DNA from: Polynucleobacter sp. AP-Reno-20A-A9
GTDB lineage: Bacteria > Pseudomonadota > Gammaproteobacteria > Burkholderiales > Burkholderiaceae
DNA: 64,000 bases
NCBI RefSeq assembly: GCF_018882085.1
Contig: NZ_JACVPB010000003.1
Location: 62,001 to 126,000 of the forward strand
Direction: 5' to 3'
This document shows, in pieces, positions 11,092 to 19,202 of this stretch. A model generated the notes under the pieces. That model saw only the letters and a program-made list of their open reading frames with translations, was not told the DNA's origin and did no database searches. Both the position numbers and the translations under genes were made by a program. Numbering within the stretch: position 1 is the stretch's first letter; each line of letters opens with the position of its first letter.

Positions 11092-11415
11092 TTAGAGTGG
11101 CAACTTAAAGCCAGGAGGCATAGGCATACCAGCAGTGGCGCCAGACATCATCTGGGCACTTGCCGCTTCCACCTGTTTGAATGCTTCTGTGTAGGCAGTC
11201 ACGATGAGGTCTTCCAACATCTCACGATCGTCCATTGCACCCGGATCAATCTGCACGCGTTTGAGTTCGTATTTGCCAGAAATGCTTACTTTAACCAGAC
11301 CACCAGCCGCTTGGCCAGTCACTTCCAACGCAGCCAATTCGGCTTGCGCAGTTTTCATCTTCTCCTGCATCTGCTGAGCCTGTTTCATGAGGCCAGCAAG
11401 TCCACCTTTCATCAT
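11092..11415 (-). CDS. YbaB/EbfC family nucleoid-associated protein
   Basis: Small DNA-binding dimer, 107 residues, with the typical MKGGLAGLMKQAQQMQEKM start, long N-terminal helix and the VSISGKYELKRVQIDP beta-strand region. Located between dnaX and recR as in most bacteria, which supports the assignment independently of sequence. Binds and bends DNA; exact cellular role is not defined by anything in the sequence. Confidence 0.95.
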   Translation of the reverse strand: MMKGGLAGLMKQAQQMQEKMKTAQAELAALEVTGQAAGGLVKVSISGKYELKRVQIDPGAMDDREMLEDLIVTAYTEAFKQVEAASAQMMSGATAGMPMPPGFKLPL

Positions 11416-11467
11416 CGCTTTATTTCCTTAGTGGTATTACTTATGATTTATGAAAATTGATATTGAA

Positions 11468-13144
11468 TTAAAGAGGTTTCACAGAACCGCCAACTACCTT
11501 GGCACCAAACTCTTTTTCTAATTGTTGAATAAATGGATCGGCCGCAATCATTTGCTCCGCATTCACTCTCTTCTCTTGATGAATCTGGGCATCAACTTTA
11601 GCAACAGTCTTGCCTTCTACTTCGCCCTTCTCAATCACGATCTTGACGGGCTTGCCAAAGTGAGTGGTGAGCGCATCAGCCAAACGGCCAACAGAAGCGT
11701 CAGAAGCTAACTGCGGCATTGGCGTAACGATGGTTGCACGCACTCCAGCAGGTGAATCGCTCCAATCTTGCAACTCTGTCTGGAATGCTAACTGCTGCAC
11801 CATCCCTTTAACGGGTAACTGACGCATCAAGGCATGCCAATCAGGACGCTCGGCAGAACTGGCTGCGGAAATTTGTGCAGCCGGTGCTGACGGTGTCGAT
11901 ACTGGAGCGGCAGGCGCAGCTGCTCTTGCAGCAGGTGCTGGTGCAGATGCTTTTGGAGCCGGGGCCACTGGACGAGCAGTATTTACTGGCGGAGCCGATG
12001 GAGATGATGGTGCTGAAGGAGAATTGCCTCCTCCACTGCTATTGCTTCCGGGACGAAACGCCAACATACGTAACAGCGTCATGGCAAAGCCAGTTTGCTC
12101 ATCCGGTGCCAGCGATAAATCTGGGCGGCTAGTAATCGTGATTTGATAGAAGAGTTGCGCTTCTTCTTTTGTGAGCTGGCCAGCTAAACGACGAATCTCG
12201 CCTGCTTCTGGCCAATCTTCTAAAACAGATTCTGGAACAACTTGCGCTGCTGCAATTTTTTGCAACAGGCTTGAAAGATCTTGCAATGCTAATGAGAAAG
12301 ACATACTGCGCTCACCCATTTCGTTTGCGACTGCGAGCAGGCTTGCACCATCTTTAGCAATCAAACAATCCAAAATGCGGATGAGATAAGCATCATCTAA
12401 TGTGCCGAGCATGCCACGTACAGATTCTTCGCTAACTTTGCCAGCCGCATAGGCAATAGCCTGATCAGTTAGCGATAAAGCATCGCGCATTGAACCTTGA
12501 GCTGCCTTGGCAAGAACACGCAAGGCATTGACTTCGCATTCCACTTTTTCTGCAGCAAGCACTTTTTCTAAATGCTCAACGATGAGTGGTACTGGCATTT
12601 GCTTGAGGTTGAACTGCAAGCAACGAGACAAGATAGTTACTGGGATCTTTTGTGGGTCAGTAGTCGCCAGAATAAATTTGACGTGCTCTGGCGGCTCTTC
12701 CAAAGTTTTGAGCATGGCATTAAAGGCATGATTGGTGAGCATGTGCACCTCGTCAATCATGTAGACCTTATAACGCGCATTGCTGGGTGCGTAAGCTGCT
12801 TTTTCTAGGAGCGCAGCAATATCATCAACACCACGATTGCTTGCAGCATCCATCTCTATATAGTCAACAAAACGGCCCGCATCGATTTCCATGCAGGCTG
12901 GGCATTTTCCACAAGGCTCTGAAGTCATCTTGCCGGAACCATCGGATCCCGTGCAATTGAGGGCTTTAGCCATAATTCGGGCAATCGTGGTCTTACCTAC
13001 TCCACGGGTACCCGTAAAGAGCCATGCGTGGTGCAGGCGACCCTGATCCAAAGCATGGGTTAAGGCCTTAACCACATGGTCTTGGCCGACTAATTCAGAG
13101 AAGGTTTTGGGGCGCCACGAACGGGCTAATGCCAATGCTGTCAT
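11468..13144 (-). CDS. dnaX: DNA polymerase III subunit tau (gamma/tau)
   Basis: Clamp-loader ATPase, 558 residues. Walker A is GTRGVGKT (45-52), the zinc module uses Cys64, Cys78, Cys81 and Cys84, and the DEVHML box (Walker B) follows. A long Ala/Pro/Ser linker (about 370-430) separates the clamp-loader part from a C-terminal tau-specific domain. I looked for an A-rich slippery heptamer that would make a gamma product and found no in-frame A-AAA-AAG site; the longest A run falls in LLQKIAAAQ and is not positioned for -1 slippage. Divergent from ffs, whose promoter must lie within or next to the dnaX start. Confidence 0.95.
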   Translation of the reverse strand: MTALALARSWRPKTFSELVGQDHVVKALTHALDQGRLHHAWLFTGTRGVGKTTIARIMAKALNCTGSDGSGKMTSEPCGKCPACMEIDAGRFVDYIEMDAASNRGVDDIAALLEKAAYAPSNARYKVYMIDEVHMLTNHAFNAMLKTLEEPPEHVKFILATTDPQKIPVTILSRCLQFNLKQMPVPLIVEHLEKVLAAEKVECEVNALRVLAKAAQGSMRDALSLTDQAIAYAAGKVSEESVRGMLGTLDDAYLIRILDCLIAKDGASLLAVANEMGERSMSFSLALQDLSSLLQKIAAAQVVPESVLEDWPEAGEIRRLAGQLTKEEAQLFYQITITSRPDLSLAPDEQTGFAMTLLRMLAFRPGSNSSGGGNSPSAPSSPSAPPVNTARPVAPAPKASAPAPAARAAAPAAPVSTPSAPAAQISAASSAERPDWHALMRQLPVKGMVQQLAFQTELQDWSDSPAGVRATIVTPMPQLASDASVGRLADALTTHFGKPVKIVIEKGEVEGKTVAKVDAQIHQEKRVNAEQMIAADPFIQQLEKEFGAKVVGGSVKPL

Positions 13145-13175
13145 GTCTTACATTCTAACAAGCTAAAATGGAATT

Positions 13176-13277
13176 GGATGGGCCTCCCCGCATGGTGGGT
13201 TGGATAACCTGGTCAGGTCGGGAACGAAGCAGCCAAACCCAATTTCTGCCAGTGCCGGGGGTTTGGCTCATCCACCC
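13176..13277 (+). ncRNA. ffs: 4.5S signal recognition particle RNA (bacterial SRP small)
   Basis: The ends pair (GGATGGGCC at 13176-13184 with GGCTCATCC at 13265-13273). The Ffh-binding core is visible as CTGGTCAGGTCGGGAACGAA followed by GCAGCCAAACC. A TAAAAT -10-like element at 13164-13169 would put the start near 13176. The RNA binds Ffh to target membrane proteins. The 3' 60 bases are also the left attachment site of the integrative element, and a second copy lies at 20986-21046, so the element rebuilds a complete gene on its left side. Exact ends are estimated to a few bases. Confidence 0.92.
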
Positions 13278-13278
13278 T
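13218..13278 (+). repeat. attL, 61-bp direct repeat in ffs
   Basis: Identical over 61 bases to 20986-21046. It starts TCGGGAACGAAGC and ends CTCATCCACCCT; the bases just outside differ (G versus T before it, A versus C after it). It covers the SRP RNA core loop and 3' strand. The crossover point within the repeat cannot be set from one sequence. Confidence 0.93.
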
Positions 13279-13326
13279 ATTTATAAGTCTTTGTTTGTGT
13301 TGGTTTTTATTTTGACAACAAAGATT

Positions 13327-13347
13327 TGTGTCACTTTGCTGTGTCAC
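13327..13347 (+). repeat. Left pair of putative integrase arm sites
   Basis: Two direct copies of TGTGTCAC start at 13327 and 13340, a 13-bp step. The same octamer pair with the same 13-bp step occurs near the right end (20867 and 20880). Both pairs lie inside the element, 49 bp after attL and 99 bp before attR. AAGATTTGT precedes both pairs. Lambda-type integrases bind such repeated arm sites; the assignment is inference. Confidence 0.6.
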
Positions 13348-13382
13348 CCAGAGGCATTAACTGCTTTTTACTGGGGTAATGC

Positions 13383-14627
13383 ATGGCTCATTCAAATGGT
13401 ATTTTTAAACGTGGAAGCTCTCACTATCTTCGGGTAGCACTACCGCTATCTCACGCACTGCGTCATCAATATAAAAGTGGCAAAGTCATTATTTCACTAG
13501 GAGCATGCAGCTATCGAGAAGCGCTCACGGCAGCGGCTATTAAACGAGCACAGATTCTTGAGGCCAAGGAGCCAATCACAAAAAACTTAGCACCACTAAG
13601 CGGCATCCCATCCACATACTACCTTCGCGATATCTATGACCGTTGGATTAAATCAAAACCCCTTAGTAATGATGCAATCAACACCTGTATGCGGGCACTT
13701 CTCTTATATGAGGAGCAGACTAATAACCCTCCACTTCATTTGCTAACTAGAGCACAAGGCGATAACTTTAGGGCGTGGCTTCAAGAACCAGAGCGAAAAA
13801 CCTCCAGCAAAACAGCCTATGACCGATTTACATGGGTCAAAACATTACTTAAATATGCCTACAGAGATTTGGAAGTCATTAGCCGCCACCCATGGGAAGG
13901 AATCATTCTCTTCAAAGAAACGACAAACCAACGCCGACCATGGAGCAATGCAGAACTTCAGACTCTGTTTGGGCAACCGCTATTTCAGAAATATGAACTA
14001 CCCAAAGACTGGCGATGTGGCAAAGATGCTGCGTACTGGATCCCGCTGCTTGGACTATATACAGGAGCTAGATTAAGTGAGTTAGCGCAATTACGCACAG
14101 TAGATATATTGAGTGCGGGTGAAATATCCTCGATCTGCATTACCAACCTAGGAATCAATCAGCAATTAAAGACTTTGGCAAGCAAACGAACCATCCCTAT
14201 TCACAGCGCATTAATAGAGCTTGGATTTCTTGAGTATGTAGAAAAAATAAAAGCGCTCGGCAGGGATTCATTATGGCCAGAGCTAAAACAACGCAAAAAC
14301 AAGCCTGGGGGATATTTTTCCAATTGGTTTGGGGAATACAAGGCACAGATTGGGCTAGCGGGTTACCCAGACTTTCATTGCTTTAGACATACTGTCAGAA
14401 GTCAGCTTGGTGAAGCAGAAGTTCCAGAACATGTGATTGACTCAATTCTTGGGCATGAAATTAAAGGTAGTACGGGGGCAAAAATCTATACACACAGAAC
14501 ACTAAACACCCTTAAAAACGCCATTGAAAAGCTAAATTATCAGAAAATTCCTTGCGCCATCCATGTTAACGAGCAAAAAAATTTGGGTAAAAGCAACACG
14601 TTGCACGCATTTCAGCATGGGTTATAA
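13383..14627 (+). CDS. Tyrosine-type site-specific integrase
   Basis: Catalyses integration and excision at ffs, 414 residues. The N-terminus (YLRVALPLSHALR, then SLGACSYREA) looks like the DUF6538 arm-binding domain common in island integrases. A SAM-like core-binding domain spans about 75-175 and the catalytic domain about 185-385. Catalytic residues are visible: Arg230 (YTGARLSEL), Lys268, His332 and Arg335 (HCFRHT), His358 (LGHE) and nucleophile Tyr369 (KIYTH). A 40-residue tail follows. It starts 105 bases inside attL, the usual position next to the attachment site. All key residues are intact, so it should be active. Confidence 0.95.
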   Translation: MAHSNGIFKRGSSHYLRVALPLSHALRHQYKSGKVIISLGACSYREALTAAAIKRAQILEAKEPITKNLAPLSGIPSTYYLRDIYDRWIKSKPLSNDAINTCMRALLLYEEQTNNPPLHLLTRAQGDNFRAWLQEPERKTSSKTAYDRFTWVKTLLKYAYRDLEVISRHPWEGIILFKETTNQRRPWSNAELQTLFGQPLFQKYELPKDWRCGKDAAYWIPLLGLYTGARLSELAQLRTVDILSAGEISSICITNLGINQQLKTLASKRTIPIHSALIELGFLEYVEKIKALGRDSLWPELKQRKNKPGGYFSNWFGEYKAQIGLAGYPDFHCFRHTVRSQLGEAEVPEHVIDSILGHEIKGSTGAKIYTHRTLNTLKNAIEKLNYQKIPCAIHVNEQKNLGKSNTLHAFQHGL

Positions 14628-14798
14628 ATGTAAATTAAAATGTGCATGTGCGGCGGTATTGCACAGACCGTTGTAGGGGATGGCAGTCCCAGAATGCAAT
14701 GCGCATAGAAACAGGCCAGCATGCTAATGCTCCAACAAGCACAGCAGCTACAAAAAAATGGTCTCCAACAGCGTTGGGGGTCTGCTATTTGTATCTCG

Positions 14799-14830
14799 AT
14801 CTCCAACATTCTTAATAGTGTTTTGGAGAT
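14799..14830 (+). promoter_or_regulatory. Inverted repeat covering the ribosome-binding site of the primase gene
   Basis: ATCTCCAA (14799-14806) and TTGGAGAT (14823-14830) are perfect 8-bp arms around a 16-base loop. The right arm contains GGAG (14825-14828), which is the Shine-Dalgarno sequence 8 bases before ATG 14837. As RNA the arm pairing would hide the ribosome-binding site; as DNA it could be an operator. A related CTCCAACA occurs at 14763 next to a CCAAC-AGC-GTTGG palindrome. Confidence 0.5.
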
Positions 14831-14836
14831 TAAAAA

Positions 14837-16864
14837 ATGTCTTTCCTATATTCCCGTGGTACTGATATGTTTGATAACGCACCGGCTCAAATGGTAGCGG
14901 ATAGTTTTAGTAATTTTGCTGAAGCTATTGCCAACGATAAAAGCTCTCGCAAAGGGCTAACCTATATATGCTCTCCTCTCTCTGAAGGCATTCATTATGA
15001 AAAGCCAGCGGAATATTTGGGCATTGCTAATTGGCGCCTAAAAAACTATGGTTTGCCACGTCAGTTTTTACCCTTTGATTTCGATGGGTTTGAAAGCCCA
15101 GAGATATTTGACCAAGTCTGTGAGTTATTGCGCGCCTATGACTGCCTCATATACACAACTGCCTCTCACTCAGAGGGTGCGCCCAGAGCGAGAGCAATAC
15201 TCGCTCTTAACAGAGCTACAGAACCCGAAGAAGGAGAGCAACTTGGACGAGCAATGCAAATGCATATTGAATCTGAGATAGGTATTGGCAAAATTAAGTT
15301 TGACACATCTGTTTATCGAGCAACTCAACCCATCTTCACACCTGTAACTACCTCCGAAATCATTCGTCACAATGGTATGCCTCTAGATGTGGATAAAGTT
15401 TTGAATGACTGCCCCGCTACGAGAAGCCGATCAACAGACACAATTATTGAGACCCTAACTTCAATAAACAGACCTACATTTCAGCTACCTAACTCCGCCA
15501 TAAGTGAGGGCAACAGAAATGAGATGATGCTTCGATACGTTGGGCATTTACGTGGGCGGGGTTTTAAAGAAGATGAGATTGTGGCTCTAGCAATGGCGCT
15601 GAATAAAGCCCAATTTTCTCCTCCGTTAGATCACGCCGAAATCTTGGATATTTGCAGTCGATATCAACATCAAAGTCGAGAACTAGGTAATGAATTAGGA
15701 AGCACACAATCTCCAATTTCAATGTATACATTTTTCAAGCAATCAGAAGGTGACCTCGAAATACAAGCCATGCCACCCCCAAAGCGTAGCTATGTTTTTT
15801 CCGATCAAGTTCCCATGGGTACGATGTGCGTTCTTGGTGGCTCTGGTGGCGTATCTAAAACAATGCTCGCTTTGCAAATGGCCATTGCCTCTGCTTGCGG
15901 TAAAGATTTAGGGCATATTCAAGTTGCAGAAGGTACGTCATTGCTTTTTTTAGGCGAGGAAGATAAAGCCGAACGAGACAGAAGGATCGGAGCAATATGT
16001 TCTTATATGCACGCAGACCCTAAGCTTGTGCAAAAAAGAGTTAAATGCTTTGGTGCCGCTGGAATTGATATGCGTCTAACCCAAAAAACAGATGGTAATG
16101 TGCAAGCCACCATCTTAGGCAACAAAGTCACTCAGATGGCACAAGAACATGCAGCATGGTCTGGATCCCCTTTAAGAATTATTGTCTTTGACCATGCGCG
16201 ATTGGTACTCGGTGGCGATCCAAATGATGCGGAGGATGTAACCCAACTTACACGGGTCCTAACGCATATCGCCAAAGAAACAGGAGCAGCTGTCTTTTTA
16301 TTAGCCCACAGCCCTAAATCGGTCATGGCAAAAAAGGGGGATGAAATGAACTCGGGTGATATTGCAGGCTCTTCAGCATTTGTTGACAATAGCCGTGCAA
16401 GCTTCATGATGTGGACTATGCGTGATGACGAAGCAAAAACTCACCATGTACCCTCATCTGAACGCACTGAATATGTAAGATTGGAAAATGTTAAGGCTAA
16501 CTATGCACGCACTGGGGGTGGGTATTGGCTGAAAAGAGTTTACATGCCAGATTGGGATGTAGCCTTACTAGAGCCTGTTTATCTTCACTCTAAGAGCCTA
16601 TTTCAAGCTAAGGGAATTAGCGACCTCCAAGATAAGATTTTGCGTGAGTTACGCAAAAGACATGGGGGTATTTCTGAGCGCAGGTTAAGGGATATGGCAG
16701 GTAAAGATGGCGTACTAAATGCATCCGATACCAAAGTGCGAGCAGCTATTGATGCAATGCTTGAAGAAGGCCTTATCGAAAGACGTCCACCAACAACCGA
16801 AGAAAAGAATTTACACAAGTTAGCGGGTCAAGTTCGTGAGGTTCTGGTTGCCTGTACACCCTAA
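14837..16864 (+). CDS. Primase-polymerase-like / RepA-type helicase fusion (element replication protein)
   Basis: A 675-residue replication protein. Residues about 40-175 look like an archaeo-eukaryotic primase core: metal motif FDFDGF (Asp81, Asp83), TASHSEGAPRARAIL with His111, and KFD with Asp156. Residues about 222-285 match the primase C-terminal helical domain (NRNEMMLRYVGHLRGRGF). Residues about 318-530 form a RecA-fold RepA/DnaB-like ATPase: Walker A GGSGGVSKT (334-342), Walker B IIVFDH (Asp452), and HSPKSV with His491. A winged-helix segment (about 608-665, ISERRLRDMAG) ends it. Such fusions replicate plasmids, phages and satellites. Translation may be controlled by the hairpin over its ribosome-binding site. 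Function inferred from domains. Confidence 0.85.
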   Translation: MSFLYSRGTDMFDNAPAQMVADSFSNFAEAIANDKSSRKGLTYICSPLSEGIHYEKPAEYLGIANWRLKNYGLPRQFLPFDFDGFESPEIFDQVCELLRAYDCLIYTTASHSEGAPRARAILALNRATEPEEGEQLGRAMQMHIESEIGIGKIKFDTSVYRATQPIFTPVTTSEIIRHNGMPLDVDKVLNDCPATRSRSTDTIIETLTSINRPTFQLPNSAISEGNRNEMMLRYVGHLRGRGFKEDEIVALAMALNKAQFSPPLDHAEILDICSRYQHQSRELGNELGSTQSPISMYTFFKQSEGDLEIQAMPPPKRSYVFSDQVPMGTMCVLGGSGGVSKTMLALQMAIASACGKDLGHIQVAEGTSLLFLGEEDKAERDRRIGAICSYMHADPKLVQKRVKCFGAAGIDMRLTQKTDGNVQATILGNKVTQMAQEHAAWSGSPLRIIVFDHARLVLGGDPNDAEDVTQLTRVLTHIAKETGAAVFLLAHSPKSVMAKKGDEMNSGDIAGSSAFVDNSRASFMMWTMRDDEAKTHHVPSSERTEYVRLENVKANYARTGGGYWLKRVYMPDWDVALLEPVYLHSKSLFQAKGISDLQDKILRELRKRHGGISERRLRDMAGKDGVLNASDTKVRAAIDAMLEEGLIERRPPTTEEKNLHKLAGQVREVLVACTP

Positions 16865-16875
16865 CTAGATAGGCA

Positions 16876-16912
16876 GTGGGGTACACCACAAGACTGGTTG
16901 CCCCACACTTTT
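16876..16912 (+). terminator. Possible terminator after the primase-helicase gene
   Basis: GTGGGG (16876-16881) can pair with CCCCAC (16901-16906), followed by ACTTTTCT. The stem is short and the loop is 19 bases, so this may instead belong to the hairpin-rich stretch that follows. Confidence 0.35.
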
Positions 16913-16971
16913 CTCAATCTTTTCAGCAACTTAACATATGCATAAGAAGTACATAAAATACCCCCGAAAAC

Positions 16972-17142
16972 CCCACATTTTCCACAATAAAAACAATCAC
17001 TTATGTGGGATAAATACCCTTACGTCCCTAGCGGGACGATTACCCCGCATAGGACAGGTATGTATTAGCTGCCTAGGGGGCAATACGGTCATGACTTTGA
17101 CGAAACCCCGTCATTCCACCCTGAACGACCCCCTAAATGGTC
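16972..17142. other. Hairpin-rich intergenic stretch, candidate replication origin
   Basis: In 170 bases five inverted repeats occur: CCCACAT/ATGTGGG (16972-16978, 17003-17009), CGTCCC/GGGACG (17023-17028, 17033-17038), palindrome GTCATGAC (17088-17095), TGACG/CGTCA (17098-17102, 17109-17113) and GACC/GGTC (17127-17130, 17139-17142). The stretch lies directly downstream of the replication gene and no credible gene covers it. Structured DNA beside a primase-helicase gene is a plausible origin; no iteron array was found, so this remains a suggestion. Confidence 0.35.
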
Positions 17143-17149
17143 TTGCCAT

Positions 17150-17452
17150 ATGAGTCAAATTCAAAACCCAGAACCTATATTGATAACTGCAGGCGGCAAG
17201 ATTGTATGTCGCAGATGCAAGGCACGGTCATCCAGAACCAAACTCCAATGCTCAAAACCAGCCTTAAAAGGCAAAGCGGTATGCGGTCATCATGGTGGCT
17301 ATAGCACAGGCCCTAAAACCCAAGAGGGCAAAGATAGAATTCGTGCCGCTCACTGGAAAGATGGCAGTGAAACCCTTGAGGCTAAAGCTGAGAGAAAAAA
17401 GAAGTTTGCCGAGTTGAATCAGTTAGCGGCCGCTCTAGGATTGAAGCCCTAG
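17150..17452 (+). CDS. Small HGG-motif protein of mobile elements, function unknown
   Basis: A basic 100-residue protein. Two cysteine pairs (CRRC near 20, then Cys33 and Cys45 in CSKPALKGKAVCGHHGG) could bind zinc. The segment HGGYSTGPKTQEGKDRIR recurs in small proteins of phages and integrated elements, where no function is established to my knowledge. It is the last plus-strand gene of the replication side and overlaps by 4 bases the end of the convergent HEPN-motif gene. The ribosome-binding site is poor. Confidence 0.65.
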   Translation: MSQIQNPEPILITAGGKIVCRRCKARSSRTKLQCSKPALKGKAVCGHHGGYSTGPKTQEGKDRIRAAHWKDGSETLEAKAERKKKFAELNQLAAALGLKP

Positions 17453-18285
17453 AAAGAGTCGTCGTAATCATTCCATGCTGAAGTATCAACCACGAAAGTG
17501 TCGTCCATTAAAGTCAAGCTAACGGGACTGGCTACATCGCTAAACAATTGGCATTTAAATGAAAATTCATCAAACATCAGAATTCCATCACCCTTACGCA
17601 CGTTAGAGTTAGATCCCCATTGCAATTCAGCAGTAATTATCCCTGTCGCCTGAAAAATAAGTCTCTCATGATCAATGGAGACTATCTCCACCCCATCAAC
17701 ATAGAGCTCATCGATACTATGATGCGGTGCAAGTCTATCAATTGATTCAATAGTTTCAGATATGGTTTGGTTGATCAAAATCATATCAACTTTTTCAATC
17801 ACTGATTCAATGAGCTCATATCGACACTCTGCAATAGCGGTACACCATCCATTAATTGCACCTTCAATCTCCAAAACTAAATCATTGACCCGATCACAAT
17901 CTATTGAAAACGTCTCGGGCTGAATATGAGTAAATTTACTTAATTCATCAATCGCCTTTATGAGCCTTCTATGCATTGATATTGTTTGGATGCCCAATAC
18001 ATTTTGTATGTACTCATCCGAAATTCCACCCTGAACAATGTAGTAAGCTCGTTGACCCCTGCTTATGCCACACTTTTTTCCCGTCACATTTGCATACCAA
18101 CTCGATTTCAACACATTTTGATCGGGGGCTAATCTCATATTGAGATGGCGAATCAATTCTCTCAAGGCATAAGAAAAATTATTAAAACGTAATGGATTAG
18201 AAAAATCCCTCAGATTTTTATATGCCGCCTCGTACAAGCGCTCCTCAAAATCACCCTTAAGTAGCTTGCATAGTTGAGCCGTCAT
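17449..18285 (-). CDS. HEPN-motif protein, candidate RNase/toxin of an uncharacterised two-gene module
   Basis: A 278-residue protein I cannot name with certainty. In the N-terminal helical part the segment SYALRELIRHLNMRL contains Arg42-x4-His47 (RELIRH), the R-x4-6-H signature of HEPN ribonucleases, placed in a long helix as expected. Residues 60-183 are mostly helical with several acidic and cysteine positions. The C-terminal part (about 185-275, including AELQWGSNSNVRKGDG) is predicted beta-rich. From memory it recalls domains called predicted pPIWI-associating nuclease, but I could not test this. The gene starts 5 bases after the stop of the 274-residue partner, so the pair is translationally linked. 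It is the last gene of the minus-strand cargo block. Alternative: a non-catalytic element protein with a chance RxxxxH. Confidence 0.6.
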   Translation of the reverse strand: MTAQLCKLLKGDFEERLYEAAYKNLRDFSNPLRFNNFSYALRELIRHLNMRLAPDQNVLKSSWYANVTGKKCGISRGQRAYYIVQGGISDEYIQNVLGIQTISMHRRLIKAIDELSKFTHIQPETFSIDCDRVNDLVLEIEGAINGWCTAIAECRYELIESVIEKVDMILINQTISETIESIDRLAPHHSIDELYVDGVEIVSIDHERLIFQATGIITAELQWGSNSNVRKGDGILMFDEFSFKCQLFSDVASPVSLTLMDDTFVVDTSAWNDYDDSF

Positions 18286-18290
18286 ATGGT

Positions 18291-19115
18291 CTAGGCCTCG
18301 GGATCAAAAGTATCCTCATCATAGTAGTTCATGATGGTGTAGACCTTTGGTTGACCTTTAATTGTTTGAACTTTTACGTCGACTATGTATGCCAATTCAT
18401 GCCACGGCTTGGAAAATTTTTCACTTCCAGCCATCATTGCTCTTTTTACAGCATTATTCTCAAAGATAACTTTAATTGGGGAGTCTGAAATTGCTTCAAT
18501 AATCGCTTTATTTCCTGTATCCGAGCTATTGTCAAACTTAGCTTGATACCATGTCATAACACACTTTCGGTGAACGCTATTATCAGGCTCATCCATCAAT
18601 TCAATTTCACGACGAATTCTATTTTGCACGGCATTTGCTTCGGAAGAAGATACAAATATCTGTTGAATTTTATTGTTATCGCCAGATACCGAAAGCACCA
18701 TCTGAGAGCCCTGATCTTTTGCAACCGGCTCTAAAATATCATTCCATTGGCGTAAATCTTGCTTGGTAATATTTTTGGGGGCGATAGAAGCTTTGCCACT
18801 CAGCCAATCAATTACTGATTTCGAATAATTTAACCATTCTCCCAGCGAGCCACTGGACCATAAAAGTGAAACTAATGGTAACGATTGAGCTACAAGCTCA
18901 ACAACTATCGATCCAGATCTAACTTCTTTAACAAATAACCCGCTACCTATTTCATCGCCCTTGCCCACTTCATTTTCAATAAATTTCTCAAACTGTTGAG
19001 AAACCCCTAAAAGCGCAACAGTTAAGTCAGCAAGCATCACTGGTTGCTCATTATTAATTCGTATTTCAAGTCTTTTACTAAAATCCAACTCTAGAATTGG
19101 TGTTTTTATGTTCAC
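18291..19115 (-). CDS. Unknown protein, partner of the HEPN-motif gene
   Basis: A 274-residue protein not recognised. The N-terminal third (LELDFSKRLEIRINNE and so on) looks beta-rich. About 75-110 (EVRSGSIVVELVAQSLPL, then LLWSSGSLGEWLNYSKSV) is hydrophobic enough for a membrane-associated helix or hydrophobic core, but no clear signal peptide is present. The C-terminal third is alpha/beta and ends in an acidic tail (DEDTFDPEA). Tight spacing (5 bases) to the HEPN-motif gene suggests a functional pair, for example a sensor, inhibitor or antitoxin for it. There is an 87-base gap upstream, enough for its own promoter. Confidence 0.6.
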   Translation of the reverse strand: MNIKTPILELDFSKRLEIRINNEQPVMLADLTVALLGVSQQFEKFIENEVGKGDEIGSGLFVKEVRSGSIVVELVAQSLPLVSLLWSSGSLGEWLNYSKSVIDWLSGKASIAPKNITKQDLRQWNDILEPVAKDQGSQMVLSVSGDNNKIQQIFVSSSEANAVQNRIRREIELMDEPDNSVHRKCVMTWYQAKFDNSSDTGNKAIIEAISDSPIKVIFENNAVKRAMMAGSEKFSKPWHELAYIVDVKVQTIKGQPKVYTIMNYYDEDTFDPEA

Positions 19116-19202
19116 TCGTAACTCCTTGAATGATGGGGAAATTCAAGGACATTCTATCTTTAATCAGACATTTAATTATAGAAATTAAAGCTTATGGAGA
19201 CT

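Noticed and set aside
11468..13144. Programmed frameshift in dnaX for a gamma subunit
   Set aside because: No A-AAA-AAG type slippery heptamer in frame.
14612..14809. Minus-strand 65-residue frame between integrase and primase
   Set aside because: Cys-rich low-likelihood sequence, no ribosome-binding site, and it covers the primase leader hairpin.
16938..17153. 71-residue plus-strand frame behind the primase-helicase
   Set aside because: It spans the hairpin cluster, has no family resemblance and no good start signal.
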